64,000 bases of DNA from SZUA-309 sp965233675 (GTDB lineage Bacteria; Pseudomonadota; Gammaproteobacteria; Pseudomonadales; Azotimanducaceae), in assembly GCA_965233675.1 (NCBI GenBank), contig OZ247498.1:3162001-3226000 (forward strand), read 5' to 3'. A program made the translations under genes and the position numbers. The notes beneath the pieces were generated by a model that saw nothing but the letters and a program-made list of their open reading frames with translations, did not search any database and was not told where the DNA came from. Shown one piece after another: positions 8,219 to 16,887 of this stretch; position 1 is the stretch's first letter; each line of letters opens with the position of its first letter.

Positions 8219-9031
8219 TCAGTGACGGGCGTGGAGCCGCACCCGTCCATCGCGCTCTTCGATCAGGGGCACTTCGGCGAACCGGCAGGTCTGCCCGGTA
8301 ACGCACTCGCCGGTTCGTACGTCGAACCCGTAGCCGTGCCAGGGACAGGTAACCGTGCCATCGACGATCTCCGCCTCTGCCAGGGGGCCGAGCTGGTGTG
8401 GGCAATGGGCCGGATAAACGACGATTTCGCCATCGCTTTCATTCAGCACATACGGCCGGCCAGCCACCTCCACACGCTCGGGCAGTAACAGATCCGCCCG
8501 TGCGCCGAGATCCACGGTCCTGGCCTCCGGACCGCCACGTTCTATCCGGCGATCGAGCTGCCGCTGCCGCTCCACCATCATGGCGACATCTTCGTCGTAG
8601 AGCTGGCTGTAGAGGCTGGCGTACAGATTTCCCACTTTTTCCCGTGCTTCAGGGGCAACCCCGGGCACGAAGAAGTCCACCACGATGTCGACCCGCTCCG
8701 CCTCTATGGGAAAGGCATGGGTCCAGATCTCCGCCCCCTGGTTGCGCCCGGACAGCGTCCGGGTAATCCAGCGCCGACAGGCCCGATCCAGGCGCAGCTC
8801 AATAACGCTCTCATCTCCGGCCGGACTGACCGTCCTCGCCCGCCAGCCCCAGGGACCGGCATCCAGACAGTCGATGCTCCGGAAGCTCGATTCATGCACA
8901 TGAGGCAGGTGCTCCCAGTCCAGGGCATTCTCATACATGCGCATCAGAGTGACCGGTAGCACTCGACGATAGGTACCGACGTGGGGGAGCTGAGAGCTGG
9001 GGAAGGCTTCGATGATCTCGTGTTCCGGCAT
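8219..9031 (-). CDS. Rieske non-heme iron oxygenase with permuted domain order
   Basis: A 270-residue protein with the two parts of a Rieske oxygenase in reverse order. Near the N-terminus, DWEHLPHVH gives the D-x2-H-x4-H mononuclear iron motif (H41, H46), with a likely third ligand D148 in YDEDVAMM. The C-terminal third holds a full Rieske motif, CPH-x16-CPWH (C210, H212, C229, H232). In standard enzymes the Rieske domain comes first. I chose the ATG at 9031 because an AGAGAAG ribosome site lies before it; an upstream start at 9058 is possible. It is divergent from the P450 gene. Reaction unknown: hydroxylation or demethylation are the family roles. No reductase or ferredoxin gene is adjacent. 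Confidence 0.8.
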   Translation of the reverse strand: MPEHEIIEAFPSSQLPHVGTYRRVLPVTLMRMYENALDWEHLPHVHESSFRSIDCLDAGPWGWRARTVSPAGDESVIELRLDRACRRWITRTLSGRNQGAEIWTHAFPIEAERVDIVVDFFVPGVAPEAREKVGNLYASLYSQLYDEDVAMMVERQRQLDRRIERGGPEARTVDLGARADLLLPERVEVAGRPYVLNESDGEIVVYPAHCPHQLGPLAEAEIVDGTVTCPWHGYGFDVRTGECVTGQTCRFAEVPLIEERDGRVRLHARH

Positions 9032-9140
9032 GTCACTTCTCTGTTCCGGCCCTGACAAGGTGGCTCACTCCGCCTGGTGATGCCGCCGTTTGAGCGCATG
9101 AAACACTGAATATCGGATAAATTCATTGCGCAGTGCACGA

Positions 9141-9169
9141 TTGACAGACCACTGGCGCTGTAGTGATAT
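9141..9169 (+). promoter_or_regulatory. sigma-70 promoter for the P450 gene
   Basis: TTGACA (9141-9146), 17-base spacer, TGATAT (9164-9169) in the divergent gap between the Rieske and P450 genes. The rest of the leader (9170-9365, about 195 bases) shows no other clear element. Confidence 0.6.
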
Positions 9170-9365
9170 CACCCACGGGGAGGAAAGGGAGCAGCATCGC
9201 GCCCTTTTCGAGGGACGGCCGGACAGCGAGATTCTAGTAATAGATGGGGAGCTGTTCGGCCGTTTTCGTTCTATCGACTGCCATTCACAACCACACCGCC
9301 CTTTCGCAATCCGCCGCAATTCGCTACCGTTCTCCCGAGAGAGATTCCAACAAGGGAGGCTGACC

Positions 9366-10613
9366 ATGGCTGAAGCTGTCACCGAAAAAACCGACCTGCT
9401 GAGCGCAGACCCGTACAGCGTGCCCCTGGACGCCATCGACGTGAGCCAGCCGGCATTGTTCGAAGCCGACAGACACTGGCCCTACTTCGAACGGCTCCGC
9501 AAGGAAGACCCGGTGCACTACTGCCCGGACAGCATGTTCGGCCCGTACTGGTCGGTGACTAGGTTCGACGACATCGTCTATATCGAGAAGAACCACGAGC
9601 TGTTTTCTTCCGCACCCGGGATCGTTCTCGCAGACCGGCCGGACGACTTTCAGACAGTGAATTTCATCGGCATGGATCCGCCGACGCACGACGAGCAACG
9701 CAAAGCCGTGCAGGGTGTGGTCGCACCGCGCAATCTGGCAGAGATGGAGAGCCTGATCCGCCAGCGCGCCGCCGCCATTCTGGACGAACTGCCCATCGGC
9801 GAGACATTCAATTGGGTGGATCTGGTGTCCATCGAGCTGACCACCCAGATGCTGGCGACCATCTTCGATTTCCCGTTCGAAGATCGTCGCAAACTCACCC
9901 ACTGGTCGGACATGGCAACCTCCGGCGAATTGGCTGGTGGCCCCACCCCGGAGCCCGTCCGCCGCGCCGCGCTGCTCGAATGCCTGGACGTATTCACCCG
10001 GCTGAAAGAACAACGGGTGGGCAAAAAAGGCTTCGATCTGGTGACCATGCTGGCCAACGACGAGTCGACCAGAAACATGAAGCCCATGGAATACCTCGGA
10101 AACCTGATCCTCCTCATCGTCGGCGGTAACGACACCACCCGAAATTCGATCACCGGCGGGGTACTGGCCCTGAATGAAAACCCGAAGGAATACGACAAGC
10201 TCCTCGCAGACCCGAGCCTGATTCCGAACATGGTCTCGGAGATCATCCGCTGGCAGACGCCTCTCGCCTACATGCGGCGCACGGCGACTCAGGACGTGGA
10301 ACTCGGCGGCAAGACCATCAGAAAGGGCGACAAGGTGGTGATGTGGTACGTCTCAGGCAACCGGGACGAAGAAGCCATCGACAATCCGAACGACTTCATC
10401 ATCGACCGGGAACACGCCCGGCATCATGTGTCCTTCGGTTTCGGCATTCACCGGTGCATGGGCAACCGGCTGGCTGAGATGCAACTCAGGATCATCTGGG
10501 AAGAAATTCTGAAGCGGTTCAGGAAGGTCGAGGTGGTCGGGGAACCCGTGCGTGTGCAGTCGAGTTTCGTGAAGGGCTATACAGAGTTACCGGTACGCCT
10601 TCACCCGGTCTGA
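9366..10613 (+). CDS. cytochrome P450, CYP153-like
   Basis: A 415-residue soluble bacterial P450. Seen: the I-helix oxygen-binding segment VGGNDTTRNS, the K-helix ExxR (EIIRW), MRRTA, and the heme-binding loop FGFGIHRCMGNRLAE with the cysteine ligand at residue 364. GGNDTTRNS and the MGNRLAEMQLRIIWEEI stretch are typical of CYP153, terminal alkane or fatty-acid hydroxylases, though related terpene and steroid P450s share parts. Start: ATG at 9366 preceded by GGGAGG; the frame extends upstream but without coding character. The substrate is inferred, not shown. No ferredoxin or ferredoxin reductase gene is next to it. Confidence 0.9.
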   Translation: MAEAVTEKTDLLSADPYSVPLDAIDVSQPALFEADRHWPYFERLRKEDPVHYCPDSMFGPYWSVTRFDDIVYIEKNHELFSSAPGIVLADRPDDFQTVNFIGMDPPTHDEQRKAVQGVVAPRNLAEMESLIRQRAAAILDELPIGETFNWVDLVSIELTTQMLATIFDFPFEDRRKLTHWSDMATSGELAGGPTPEPVRRAALLECLDVFTRLKEQRVGKKGFDLVTMLANDESTRNMKPMEYLGNLILLIVGGNDTTRNSITGGVLALNENPKEYDKLLADPSLIPNMVSEIIRWQTPLAYMRRTATQDVELGGKTIRKGDKVVMWYVSGNRDEEAIDNPNDFIIDREHARHHVSFGFGIHRCMGNRLAEMQLRIIWEEILKRFRKVEVVGEPVRVQSSFVKGYTELPVRLHPV

Positions 10614-10618
10614 TCAAC

Positions 10619-10638
10619 GGAAGACCTTTCGGTCTTCC
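10619..10638. terminator. 8-bp hairpin between convergent genes
   Basis: Perfect arms GGAAGACC and GGTCTTCC around a TTTC loop lie between the stops of the P450 and patatin genes. There is no strong T-tract, so it may slow or end transcription from both sides or only protect mRNA ends. Confidence 0.55.
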
Positions 10639-10649
10639 ATCGCTTCACC

Positions 10650-12146
10650 CTAGAGCGCCGGCGCCTGCTGGTGCAGTTCGCCATGTGAAACCCGCTGCTC
10701 CATGGGTTCGAGAATGTCGTCCAGGGTACGGCTGATCATCGTGCAGTTGCGGATCATCTCGACCTTGGGCCAGGTTGCCGCCTCACCCTCCGAGATCAGG
10801 TAGCGGGTCTCCGCCTCGGAAAGCACCGAGAGCAGTTTGCGGGGATCCCAGAACTTCCGACGCGGCAGAATATTGATATCCGCCGTGTAATCCTGGGTTG
10901 CCATGCCATACATCATTCGTGTCATCACGTTCAGCGGATAGACATTGCCCACCATGCTCATGGCCATGGGATAGGTTGCCTTGTAGACCTCCTTCACCGC
11001 GCTCTGGTAGATGGACAGGGAGCGCGTGAACAGATTGTCGTTCTGATGCTGATCACGGAGCGCCCAGAGCACGACCGGATTGGTCTGACTGCTGATGAAG
11101 TGGTTAACCCCATAGAGTCGGGTCAGGCGACGCACGGGCATATCGTCGGTCATCGAACCATCCACCCACTTGCGGGTGGGCACGTAAGGCTGGCGCTGGC
11201 CCTGATTGTTCTGTGCCGCCAGCGTCACGGCCGGAAAAATCCCGGGGATCGCGCAGGAGGCCAGAACGGCTTCGCGAATGTAGACGTTCGGTGAGGTGAT
11301 GGCATTGAGCAGCCGGGAGCGCTGGTGGAACTCCCGCGGCGACACCGAGATGTTGATCTTGCGGCCTGTTTCTTCGAACGCTTCTTCGAAGGTCATATCC
11401 GGAATCAGGCCCGCGACGATATCGCGCACGTTATCGATACTCATCCGGGAGCCGATGGAGGCCTGCCGGGAGCTTTCCGAAAACGCATCGAACGATTCCA
11501 CCAGCGTTTTCGGGTCAAACAGCCGCGCCAGCGCCTTGTCGTCGTGGGTGCCGACAAAGGCCGCCATCATGGAACCCGCGCTGGCACCGGAAATCACATC
11601 GGGCAGCAGATCCTGCTCGACGAGCGCCTTGATCACGCCGAGATGAAACGGCCCAAGCGCCCCGGCACCGGAGAGCATCAGCGCGGAGCGTCCGAAGCAA
11701 TGGCTGGCACGGCGGAAGAACTCGAGCTTTTCGCCGAAAGGCACCTCCGAGTCCGGCGCATCCGCCACCTGCCGCAATGCGGCACACAGGGCATTGATGT
11801 AGTTGGTAATCAGATCCTTGGTGCCGAATCGGGCCCGGTTGTAGAGCGCCGGATTGCCCATCCCACCCATGTTTCCGTGGATGCCTTCGTTGAGATAGAA
11901 GAGCAGCCGGTGCGCATCCCCACGCTCGGAGATCGTGCTCACCTCTTCCAGACGACGCCTGATCACCTCATGGTCGTAGAGCGTGCTTTTGTCCGTCCGG
12001 CGCCACTTGGCACCCCCCATCCTCTCGTCCTGGGCCATGGCGGCCGCCTTCCACTCTTCATAGGTGGTGGCATTGATGAGCCGCATGGAGGCTGCAGGGA
12101 TAGTCGACGCCCCTTCCAGGGTTTCTTTGGGTGACGGTGCGTTCAT
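10650..12146 (-). CDS. patatin-like phospholipase with DUF3336 domain
   Basis: A 498-residue lipase of the patatin family with an N-terminal DUF3336 region (MRLINATTYEEWKAAAMAQDE to about residue 140), an arrangement shared with triacylglycerol lipases of fungi and plants. The patatin domain has the glycine-rich oxyanion loop SGAGALGPFHLG, the nucleophile in GASAG and the catalytic aspartate in VDGSMTDDMP. It probably hydrolyses stored or membrane acyl lipids. No signal peptide or membrane helix is evident. It is monocistronic, convergent with the P450 gene and divergent from the DUF4188 gene. Confidence 0.9.
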   Translation of the reverse strand: MNAPSPKETLEGASTIPAASMRLINATTYEEWKAAAMAQDERMGGAKWRRTDKSTLYDHEVIRRRLEEVSTISERGDAHRLLFYLNEGIHGNMGGMGNPALYNRARFGTKDLITNYINALCAALRQVADAPDSEVPFGEKLEFFRRASHCFGRSALMLSGAGALGPFHLGVIKALVEQDLLPDVISGASAGSMMAAFVGTHDDKALARLFDPKTLVESFDAFSESSRQASIGSRMSIDNVRDIVAGLIPDMTFEEAFEETGRKINISVSPREFHQRSRLLNAITSPNVYIREAVLASCAIPGIFPAVTLAAQNNQGQRQPYVPTRKWVDGSMTDDMPVRRLTRLYGVNHFISSQTNPVVLWALRDQHQNDNLFTRSLSIYQSAVKEVYKATYPMAMSMVGNVYPLNVMTRMMYGMATQDYTADINILPRRKFWDPRKLLSVLSEAETRYLISEGEAATWPKVEMIRNCTMISRTLDDILEPMEQRVSHGELHQQAPAL

Positions 12147-12327
12147 GTCTTACCGGTCCGCTGACGAATACCCTACTAGTATCATGTTGCAGCGCATCAT
12201 GCCACTGCGCATCCCACGGACTTGACCCCCTTCACCCATTTCTGTACGTTTCCACCCAATCTTTTCACTGTCAAGTTAATCGGACTCCGGTCCGGCATGA
12301 GAAATGAGGAACGGAGGAGTCACGACC

Positions 12328-12894
12328 ATGGTGGAGCAAACGACCCGACGCAGTGGAAGCAGCGCTGCGGACTCCGATCCGGACTACAGGACGCCGGATT
12401 CGATCATTCCGGACCGGGTGACCGCGAAGGTGTCAGACGAGGAATTCGTCGTCTTCCTGATCGGCATGCGAATCAACAGACCCTGGAAAGTGCACCGCTG
12501 GCTGCCCGTCGGCCGGGCCATGGGCCGGATGATCAAAGAACTCTCCACAACGCCGGATATGGGACTGAAACACGTGGAAAGCTGGCCGGGACGAACGAGC
12601 ATCATGGTGCAGTACTGGGAGTCGTTCGCCGCGCTCGAAGCCTACGCAACCAACAAATCTGCCGAACACCTGCCGGCCTGGGGCGATTTCAACCGGCTGG
12701 TGGCCTCGAACGGGGACGTCGGTATCTGGCACGAAACCTATGTGGTGAAACCGGGCACCTTCGAATGCGTCTACAACAACATGCCGCGCTTTGGCCTCTC
12801 CCGGGCCTTCGAAACCATACCCGCGGTGGGCGCCTACGCCAGAGCATCGTCGCGAATGGCCGAGCAGGCTGGAACGAAACCCGAGGCGGCCTGA
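12328..12894 (+). CDS. DUF4188 family protein
   Basis: A 188-residue protein of the DUF4188 family, a ferredoxin-like fold related to small cofactor-independent monooxygenases. Seen: FVVFLIGMRINRPWKVHRWLPV, then MVQYWESFAALEAYA and HETYVV, which match the family. The start ATG at 12328 has a GGAGGAG site eight bases before it; an earlier ATG at 12304 lacks one. It is divergent from the patatin gene and convergent with a TetR gene. The biochemical role is unknown. Confidence 0.85.
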   Translation: MVEQTTRRSGSSAADSDPDYRTPDSIIPDRVTAKVSDEEFVVFLIGMRINRPWKVHRWLPVGRAMGRMIKELSTTPDMGLKHVESWPGRTSIMVQYWESFAALEAYATNKSAEHLPAWGDFNRLVASNGDVGIWHETYVVKPGTFECVYNNMPRFGLSRAFETIPAVGAYARASSRMAEQAGTKPEAA

Positions 12895-12915
12895 TAAACG
12901 GCCTGAGGGCCGGGA

Positions 12916-13581
12916 TCAGTCCGGATTCTGCAGCATCCGGCTCAAGCGGATGCCCGTCTCCACCACGGTGCGTTCGATGAACGCGTCCTCACCCTCACCC
13001 TGGGCAAACACATCGAACTGACCTTCCAGCAGCAGCATGGCGTAGCCGTGAATCTGGCTCCAGGCAACCAGCACGTCGTCCTGCAGGCTCCGTTCCCGGA
13101 TCCGCTCATCGAGGGTGTCTGCCGTCACGTCCGAATCACCGCGCTGGACCGTGACCCCGCTGGTCATTTCCGCATAGGTGCGGAAAGCGGCCGTCGACAA
13201 GGCCTCGTTTGAGCGATCGATTTCCCGCCATCGGAACATGAGCCGGAAATGGTCCGGATACTGCCTGGCAAAGTTCACATAAGCCCGGAAGATGCCGACG
13301 ATACGATCCTCGGGCTGTCGTCCTGCATTCGCCGCCCGGCCCCGCTGCAGCGCGTCTGTCAGCCTGTCAAAGGAGCGGGCCGCCACTTCCGCAAGTAACC
13401 CGGCGGCATCCTTGAAATGGTGCTTGGGTGCAGCGTGAGAAACACCCGCCTTCCGGGCACAGGCCCGCAGGGTGAGCCCGGTGACCCCCTCTTCCTCAAG
13501 CAGCGACTCGGCGGCGGCAAGCAGGGCTTCCTTCAGATCACCATGGTGGTAGCTCGATCGGGTTTTCTGCTCGGATGCCAC
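12916..13581 (-). CDS. TetR/AcrR-family regulator
   Basis: A 221-residue TetR regulator. The N-terminus YHHGDLKEALL and the helix-turn-helix LTLRACARKAGVSHAAPKHHFKDAAGLLAEV place it in the subgroup with a WHG-type C-terminal ligand domain. It lies just downstream of ileS's stop in the opposite reading order (both minus, TetR upstream, 19-base gap), so it may be transcribed towards... ileS ends at 13601 and TetR starts at 13581, meaning TetR follows ileS on the minus strand. Its target genes are not obvious; the convergent DUF4188 gene is its near neighbour. Confidence 0.9.
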   Translation of the reverse strand: MASEQKTRSSYHHGDLKEALLAAAESLLEEEGVTGLTLRACARKAGVSHAAPKHHFKDAAGLLAEVAARSFDRLTDALQRGRAANAGRQPEDRIVGIFRAYVNFARQYPDHFRLMFRWREIDRSNEALSTAAFRTYAEMTSGVTVQRGDSDVTADTLDERIRERSLQDDVLVAWSQIHGYAMLLLEGQFDVFAQGEGEDAFIERTVVETGIRLSRMLQNPD

Positions 13582-13600
13582 GATTGAGGTAAGACGCCGG

Positions 13601-16600
13601 TCAGTCCGCTTTGCCGATCAGAAACAGGAACCGTCGGCCATCAATTTCCGCCTCCACAGCGTCGGCTTCCGCGACTGACTGCGCCTCGAAGCTGACCGCG
13701 AGCGTCGCCTGCATGATGGTGTCCCGATGCTCTGCCGCGGCGTGCGTGAGTTCTTCATCGCCTTCGAAGCTCACCTCGATACGATCGGCGACGTTCAATC
13801 CCATTTCCTTCCGGCGTTGCTGTATGCGATTCACGATCTCCCGGGCGTAGCCGCCGCGAATCAGCTCGTCATCGAGCTCACAATCGAGATCGACGGAGAT
13901 GAAGCGGTTCGAGACCGTGCTGGTCCCGGGTTTTGCCTGCTGCAGCACCTGGATCTCGTCGATGCTGAACATCTCACCACCAAGCTCGATCCGACCATCA
14001 GCCTGCAGCTGGCCGATCTGTTCGCCGGTCAGGTTGCCGATCAGCCCCTGGAACTCTTTCATGCGCTTGCCGAGGCGCTTCCCCAGCAGAGGGAAATTCG
14101 GCTTTGCCACGAGTTCGATGAAGGCGCTCTCATCGGATTCGTAGCGCACCTCGAGCACGTTCAACTCACTGGTCACATAGGCTTCCAGGCGCTTCATTTC
14201 CTCGAGCAGCTGCTCGTCCCCGTTGATGATGGTGAGGCAGCGCAACGGCGTTCGAATCCCCACCTTCACTTCTTCACGGCGCTGCCGGCCGAGCAGCACC
14301 ACCTGCTGCATCCGGTCCACCGCGACCTCCAGTTCCTGCTTGATCCGCTCCGACTCCGCCTCCGGGTAGTCACACAGATGCACGGAAGCAGGCGACGCTT
14401 CACGGCCGCCGAGGGTGGCAAGCTGCAGATACAGATGGTCGGAGAGGAAGGGTGCAAACGGTGCCATCACCTGAGCCAGCTCGTAGAGCGTGGTGTAGAG
14501 GGTGGAGTAGGCGGCGATCTTATCCGCCGTGATGGACTCGCCCCAGAACCGGGAGCGGTTCAGCCGGATGTACCAGTTGGTCAGGTCTTCGATGAAATCG
14601 AAGAGCTGCGGCACCACGTTGTACAGACGATAGGCTTCCATCTGCTCGGCCACGTTCGCCTTCAGTGTCTGCAGCCGGGACAGGATCCACTGATCGAGAA
14701 TGTTGTCGCCCTGATGCAGACCTTTGTCCGGCGACCACTGATCAATCTCCGCGTACGTCTTCAGGAACGAGTATGCGTTGTACCAGGGCAGCAGCGCCCG
14801 CCGGGTCATGTCGCGGACGCCGGAATCGGCAAAGCGCTGTTCTTCCCCGCGCACGAGCCCCGAGTTGATGAGATAAAGGCGCAGCGCGTCGGCGCCATAA
14901 ACTTCCATCAGTTCGTCCGGCGGCGTGTAGTTCTTCAACCGCTTGGACATCTTCTTGCCGTCTTCCGCCATGACCATGCCGTTGACGATCACGTTGCGGA
15001 AAGCCGGCTTATCGTAGAGCGCGGCGGCCAGCACCGTCAGGGTGTAGAACCAGCCACGGGTCTGGTCCAGCCCCTCGGCGATGAACTCGGCCGGGAAACC
15101 GGATTCGAAGACGTGCTGATTTTCGAACGGATAATGCAGCTGCGCATAGGGCATGGAGCCGGATTCGAACCAGCAGTCGAGCACTTCCTCAATGCGACGG
15201 TAAGTGCCTTCTTCGCCATCGATCTCGAAGGTGAGCGGATCCACGTGCTCACGGTGCAGGTCCGTCACCCGCACACCCGTATACTGTTCCAGCTCTTCCA
15301 CGGAACCGATGCACAGCTCGCGACCGGTAACATCGTTGATCCAGATCGGGATGGGCGTTCCCCAGACCCGGTTTCTGGAAATGGACCAGTCGATGGCCCC
15401 TTCCAGCCAGTTGCCGAAGCGGCCTTCCTTGATATGGTCCGGCACCCAGCGGATCTGCTCATTGGCTTTGAGCAGCTTATCGCGCATGTCGGTCACCCGG
15501 ACGTACCAGGAAGGGATCGCCCGGTAGATCAGCGGCGTATCCGAGCGATAGCAGAACGGATAGCTGTGCTGGATGGTGTCGTGGCGGTACAGCGCACCCG
15601 AATCCTTCAGATAACGGATGATTTCCTTGTCCGCATCCTTGATGTACTGACCGGCAAAGTCCGTCACCTCATCGGTGAAAATGCCGTTTGGCGTCACCGG
15701 CACCACGAACGCTTCGATGCCTGCCGCCTTCAGGATCCGATAGTCGTCTTCACCGAAGGCAGGCGCCTGGTGGACCATACCGGTGCCCGCTTCCGTGGTG
15801 ACATAGTCATCGGCGACCACCACGAACGCGCCGCGTTCCCGCTCTTCGCTGAAATAGGGGAACAACGGTTCATAGCTTTTTCCGACCAGGGCACTGCCCT
15901 TGAGTCTGTCGAGTACGTCGTAGTCGCCGTAGGCACCGAGACAGGCTTCGGCGATGTAGAACGTTTTGCCCGCTTCTCCGTCACGCACTTTCACGTAGTC
16001 GATGTCTGCGCCGACGCAGATGCCGAGGTTGGACGGCAGGGTCCAGGGCGTGGTAGTCCAGGCGGTGAGATAGGCGTTCTCATCGGTCAGTTTGAACAGC
16101 ACCGTGACGGCCGGGTCCTGCACGTCCTGGTAGTTCAGATTCGCCTCGAAGTTGGACAGCGGCGTGCCGAGTTCTGTGGAGACCGGCATCACCCGCGAGC
16201 CCTGATAGACGAGGCCTTTTTCCCAGAGCTGCTTCAGCACCCACCAGACACTTTCCATGTACCAGGGGTCCATGGTCTTGTAGTCGTTATCGAAGTCGAC
16301 CCACCGGCCGAGGCGGGTAATGGTCTGTCGCCACTCACTGGTGTAGCGATCGACGATCGCCCGGCACTCATCGTTGTAGCCGGCCACGCCCATCTCTTCC
16401 ACGGCCTGCTGGGCGGACATGTTCAGCTTCTTATCGATCTCGTGCTCGATCGGCAGTCCGTGGCAGTCCCAGCCGAAGCGGCGCATCACATAGCGGCCCT
16501 TCATCGTCCAGTAGCGGGGCACGATGTCCTTGATGGTGCTGGCCACGACATGGCCATGATGCGGCAGACCCGTGGCGAACGGCGGGCCATCGTAGAAGAT

Positions 16601-16729
16601 ATAGGGCTTCTTCTCTTTCGTATTCTCGAGTGTCTGCTGGAAGATTTTGCGTTCATCCCAGCGCTCGAGAATCTCGTGTTCCATATCCACGAAGGAGAAG
16701 GTTGAGCTGCTGCTTACGGGTTCTGCCAT
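13601..16729 (-). CDS. ileS: isoleucyl-tRNA synthetase, long eukaryote-like type
   Basis: Charges tRNA-Ile; 1,042 residues when started at the ATG at 16729 (AAGG nine bases upstream). Signature HHGH (a HIGH variant) is in GLPHHGHVVAST, the second motif is KKMSKRLKNY, and the CP1 editing domain has GTGMVHQAPAFGEDDY. The FATGLPHHGH segment, the length of about 1,040 and the C-terminal region without the zinc-binding Cys pattern of E. coli IleRS point to the type 2 (eukaryote-like) form, which is often resistant to mupirocin. Type assignment is by eye. The open frame extends 32 codons upstream of the chosen start but that part is arginine-rich and unconserved. Confidence 0.95.
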   Translation of the reverse strand: MAEPVSSSSTFSFVDMEHEILERWDERKIFQQTLENTKEKKPYIFYDGPPFATGLPHHGHVVASTIKDIVPRYWTMKGRYVMRRFGWDCHGLPIEHEIDKKLNMSAQQAVEEMGVAGYNDECRAIVDRYTSEWRQTITRLGRWVDFDNDYKTMDPWYMESVWWVLKQLWEKGLVYQGSRVMPVSTELGTPLSNFEANLNYQDVQDPAVTVLFKLTDENAYLTAWTTTPWTLPSNLGICVGADIDYVKVRDGEAGKTFYIAEACLGAYGDYDVLDRLKGSALVGKSYEPLFPYFSEERERGAFVVVADDYVTTEAGTGMVHQAPAFGEDDYRILKAAGIEAFVVPVTPNGIFTDEVTDFAGQYIKDADKEIIRYLKDSGALYRHDTIQHSYPFCYRSDTPLIYRAIPSWYVRVTDMRDKLLKANEQIRWVPDHIKEGRFGNWLEGAIDWSISRNRVWGTPIPIWINDVTGRELCIGSVEELEQYTGVRVTDLHREHVDPLTFEIDGEEGTYRRIEEVLDCWFESGSMPYAQLHYPFENQHVFESGFPAEFIAEGLDQTRGWFYTLTVLAAALYDKPAFRNVIVNGMVMAEDGKKMSKRLKNYTPPDELMEVYGADALRLYLINSGLVRGEEQRFADSGVRDMTRRALLPWYNAYSFLKTYAEIDQWSPDKGLHQGDNILDQWILSRLQTLKANVAEQMEAYRLYNVVPQLFDFIEDLTNWYIRLNRSRFWGESITADKIAAYSTLYTTLYELAQVMAPFAPFLSDHLYLQLATLGGREASPASVHLCDYPEAESERIKQELEVAVDRMQQVVLLGRQRREEVKVGIRTPLRCLTIINGDEQLLEEMKRLEAYVTSELNVLEVRYESDESAFIELVAKPNFPLLGKRLGKRMKEFQGLIGNLTGEQIGQLQADGRIELGGEMFSIDEIQVLQQAKPGTSTVSNRFISVDLDCELDDELIRGGYAREIVNRIQQRRKEMGLNVADRIEVSFEGDEELTHAAAEHRDTIMQATLAVSFEAQSVAEADAVEAEIDGRRFLFLIGKAD

Positions 16730-16887
16730 GGTTGCTGACCTTGAGGCGGGGGCGCGACCGCGCGACGGCGCGTCCCGGCGATCTGGCCCCTGCGGTCTGA
16801 TTGAGTGTTCAAAAAAGCGGCGCATTGTACCGCCAATAGGGCAAATTCCGTAGGGGCCCGGGTGCCTGCCCGGTGCGGCGACGGTGA

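Noticed and set aside
12899..12912. Small CGGCC/GGCCG hairpin between the DUF4188 and TetR genes
   Set aside because: Only 5 bp with no T-tract; not enough for a terminator.
13727..16705. Long open frame (about 990 codons) on the plus strand inside ileS
   Set aside because: It is the antisense of a well-conserved synthetase gene; the high G+C content keeps such frames open, and it has no family features.
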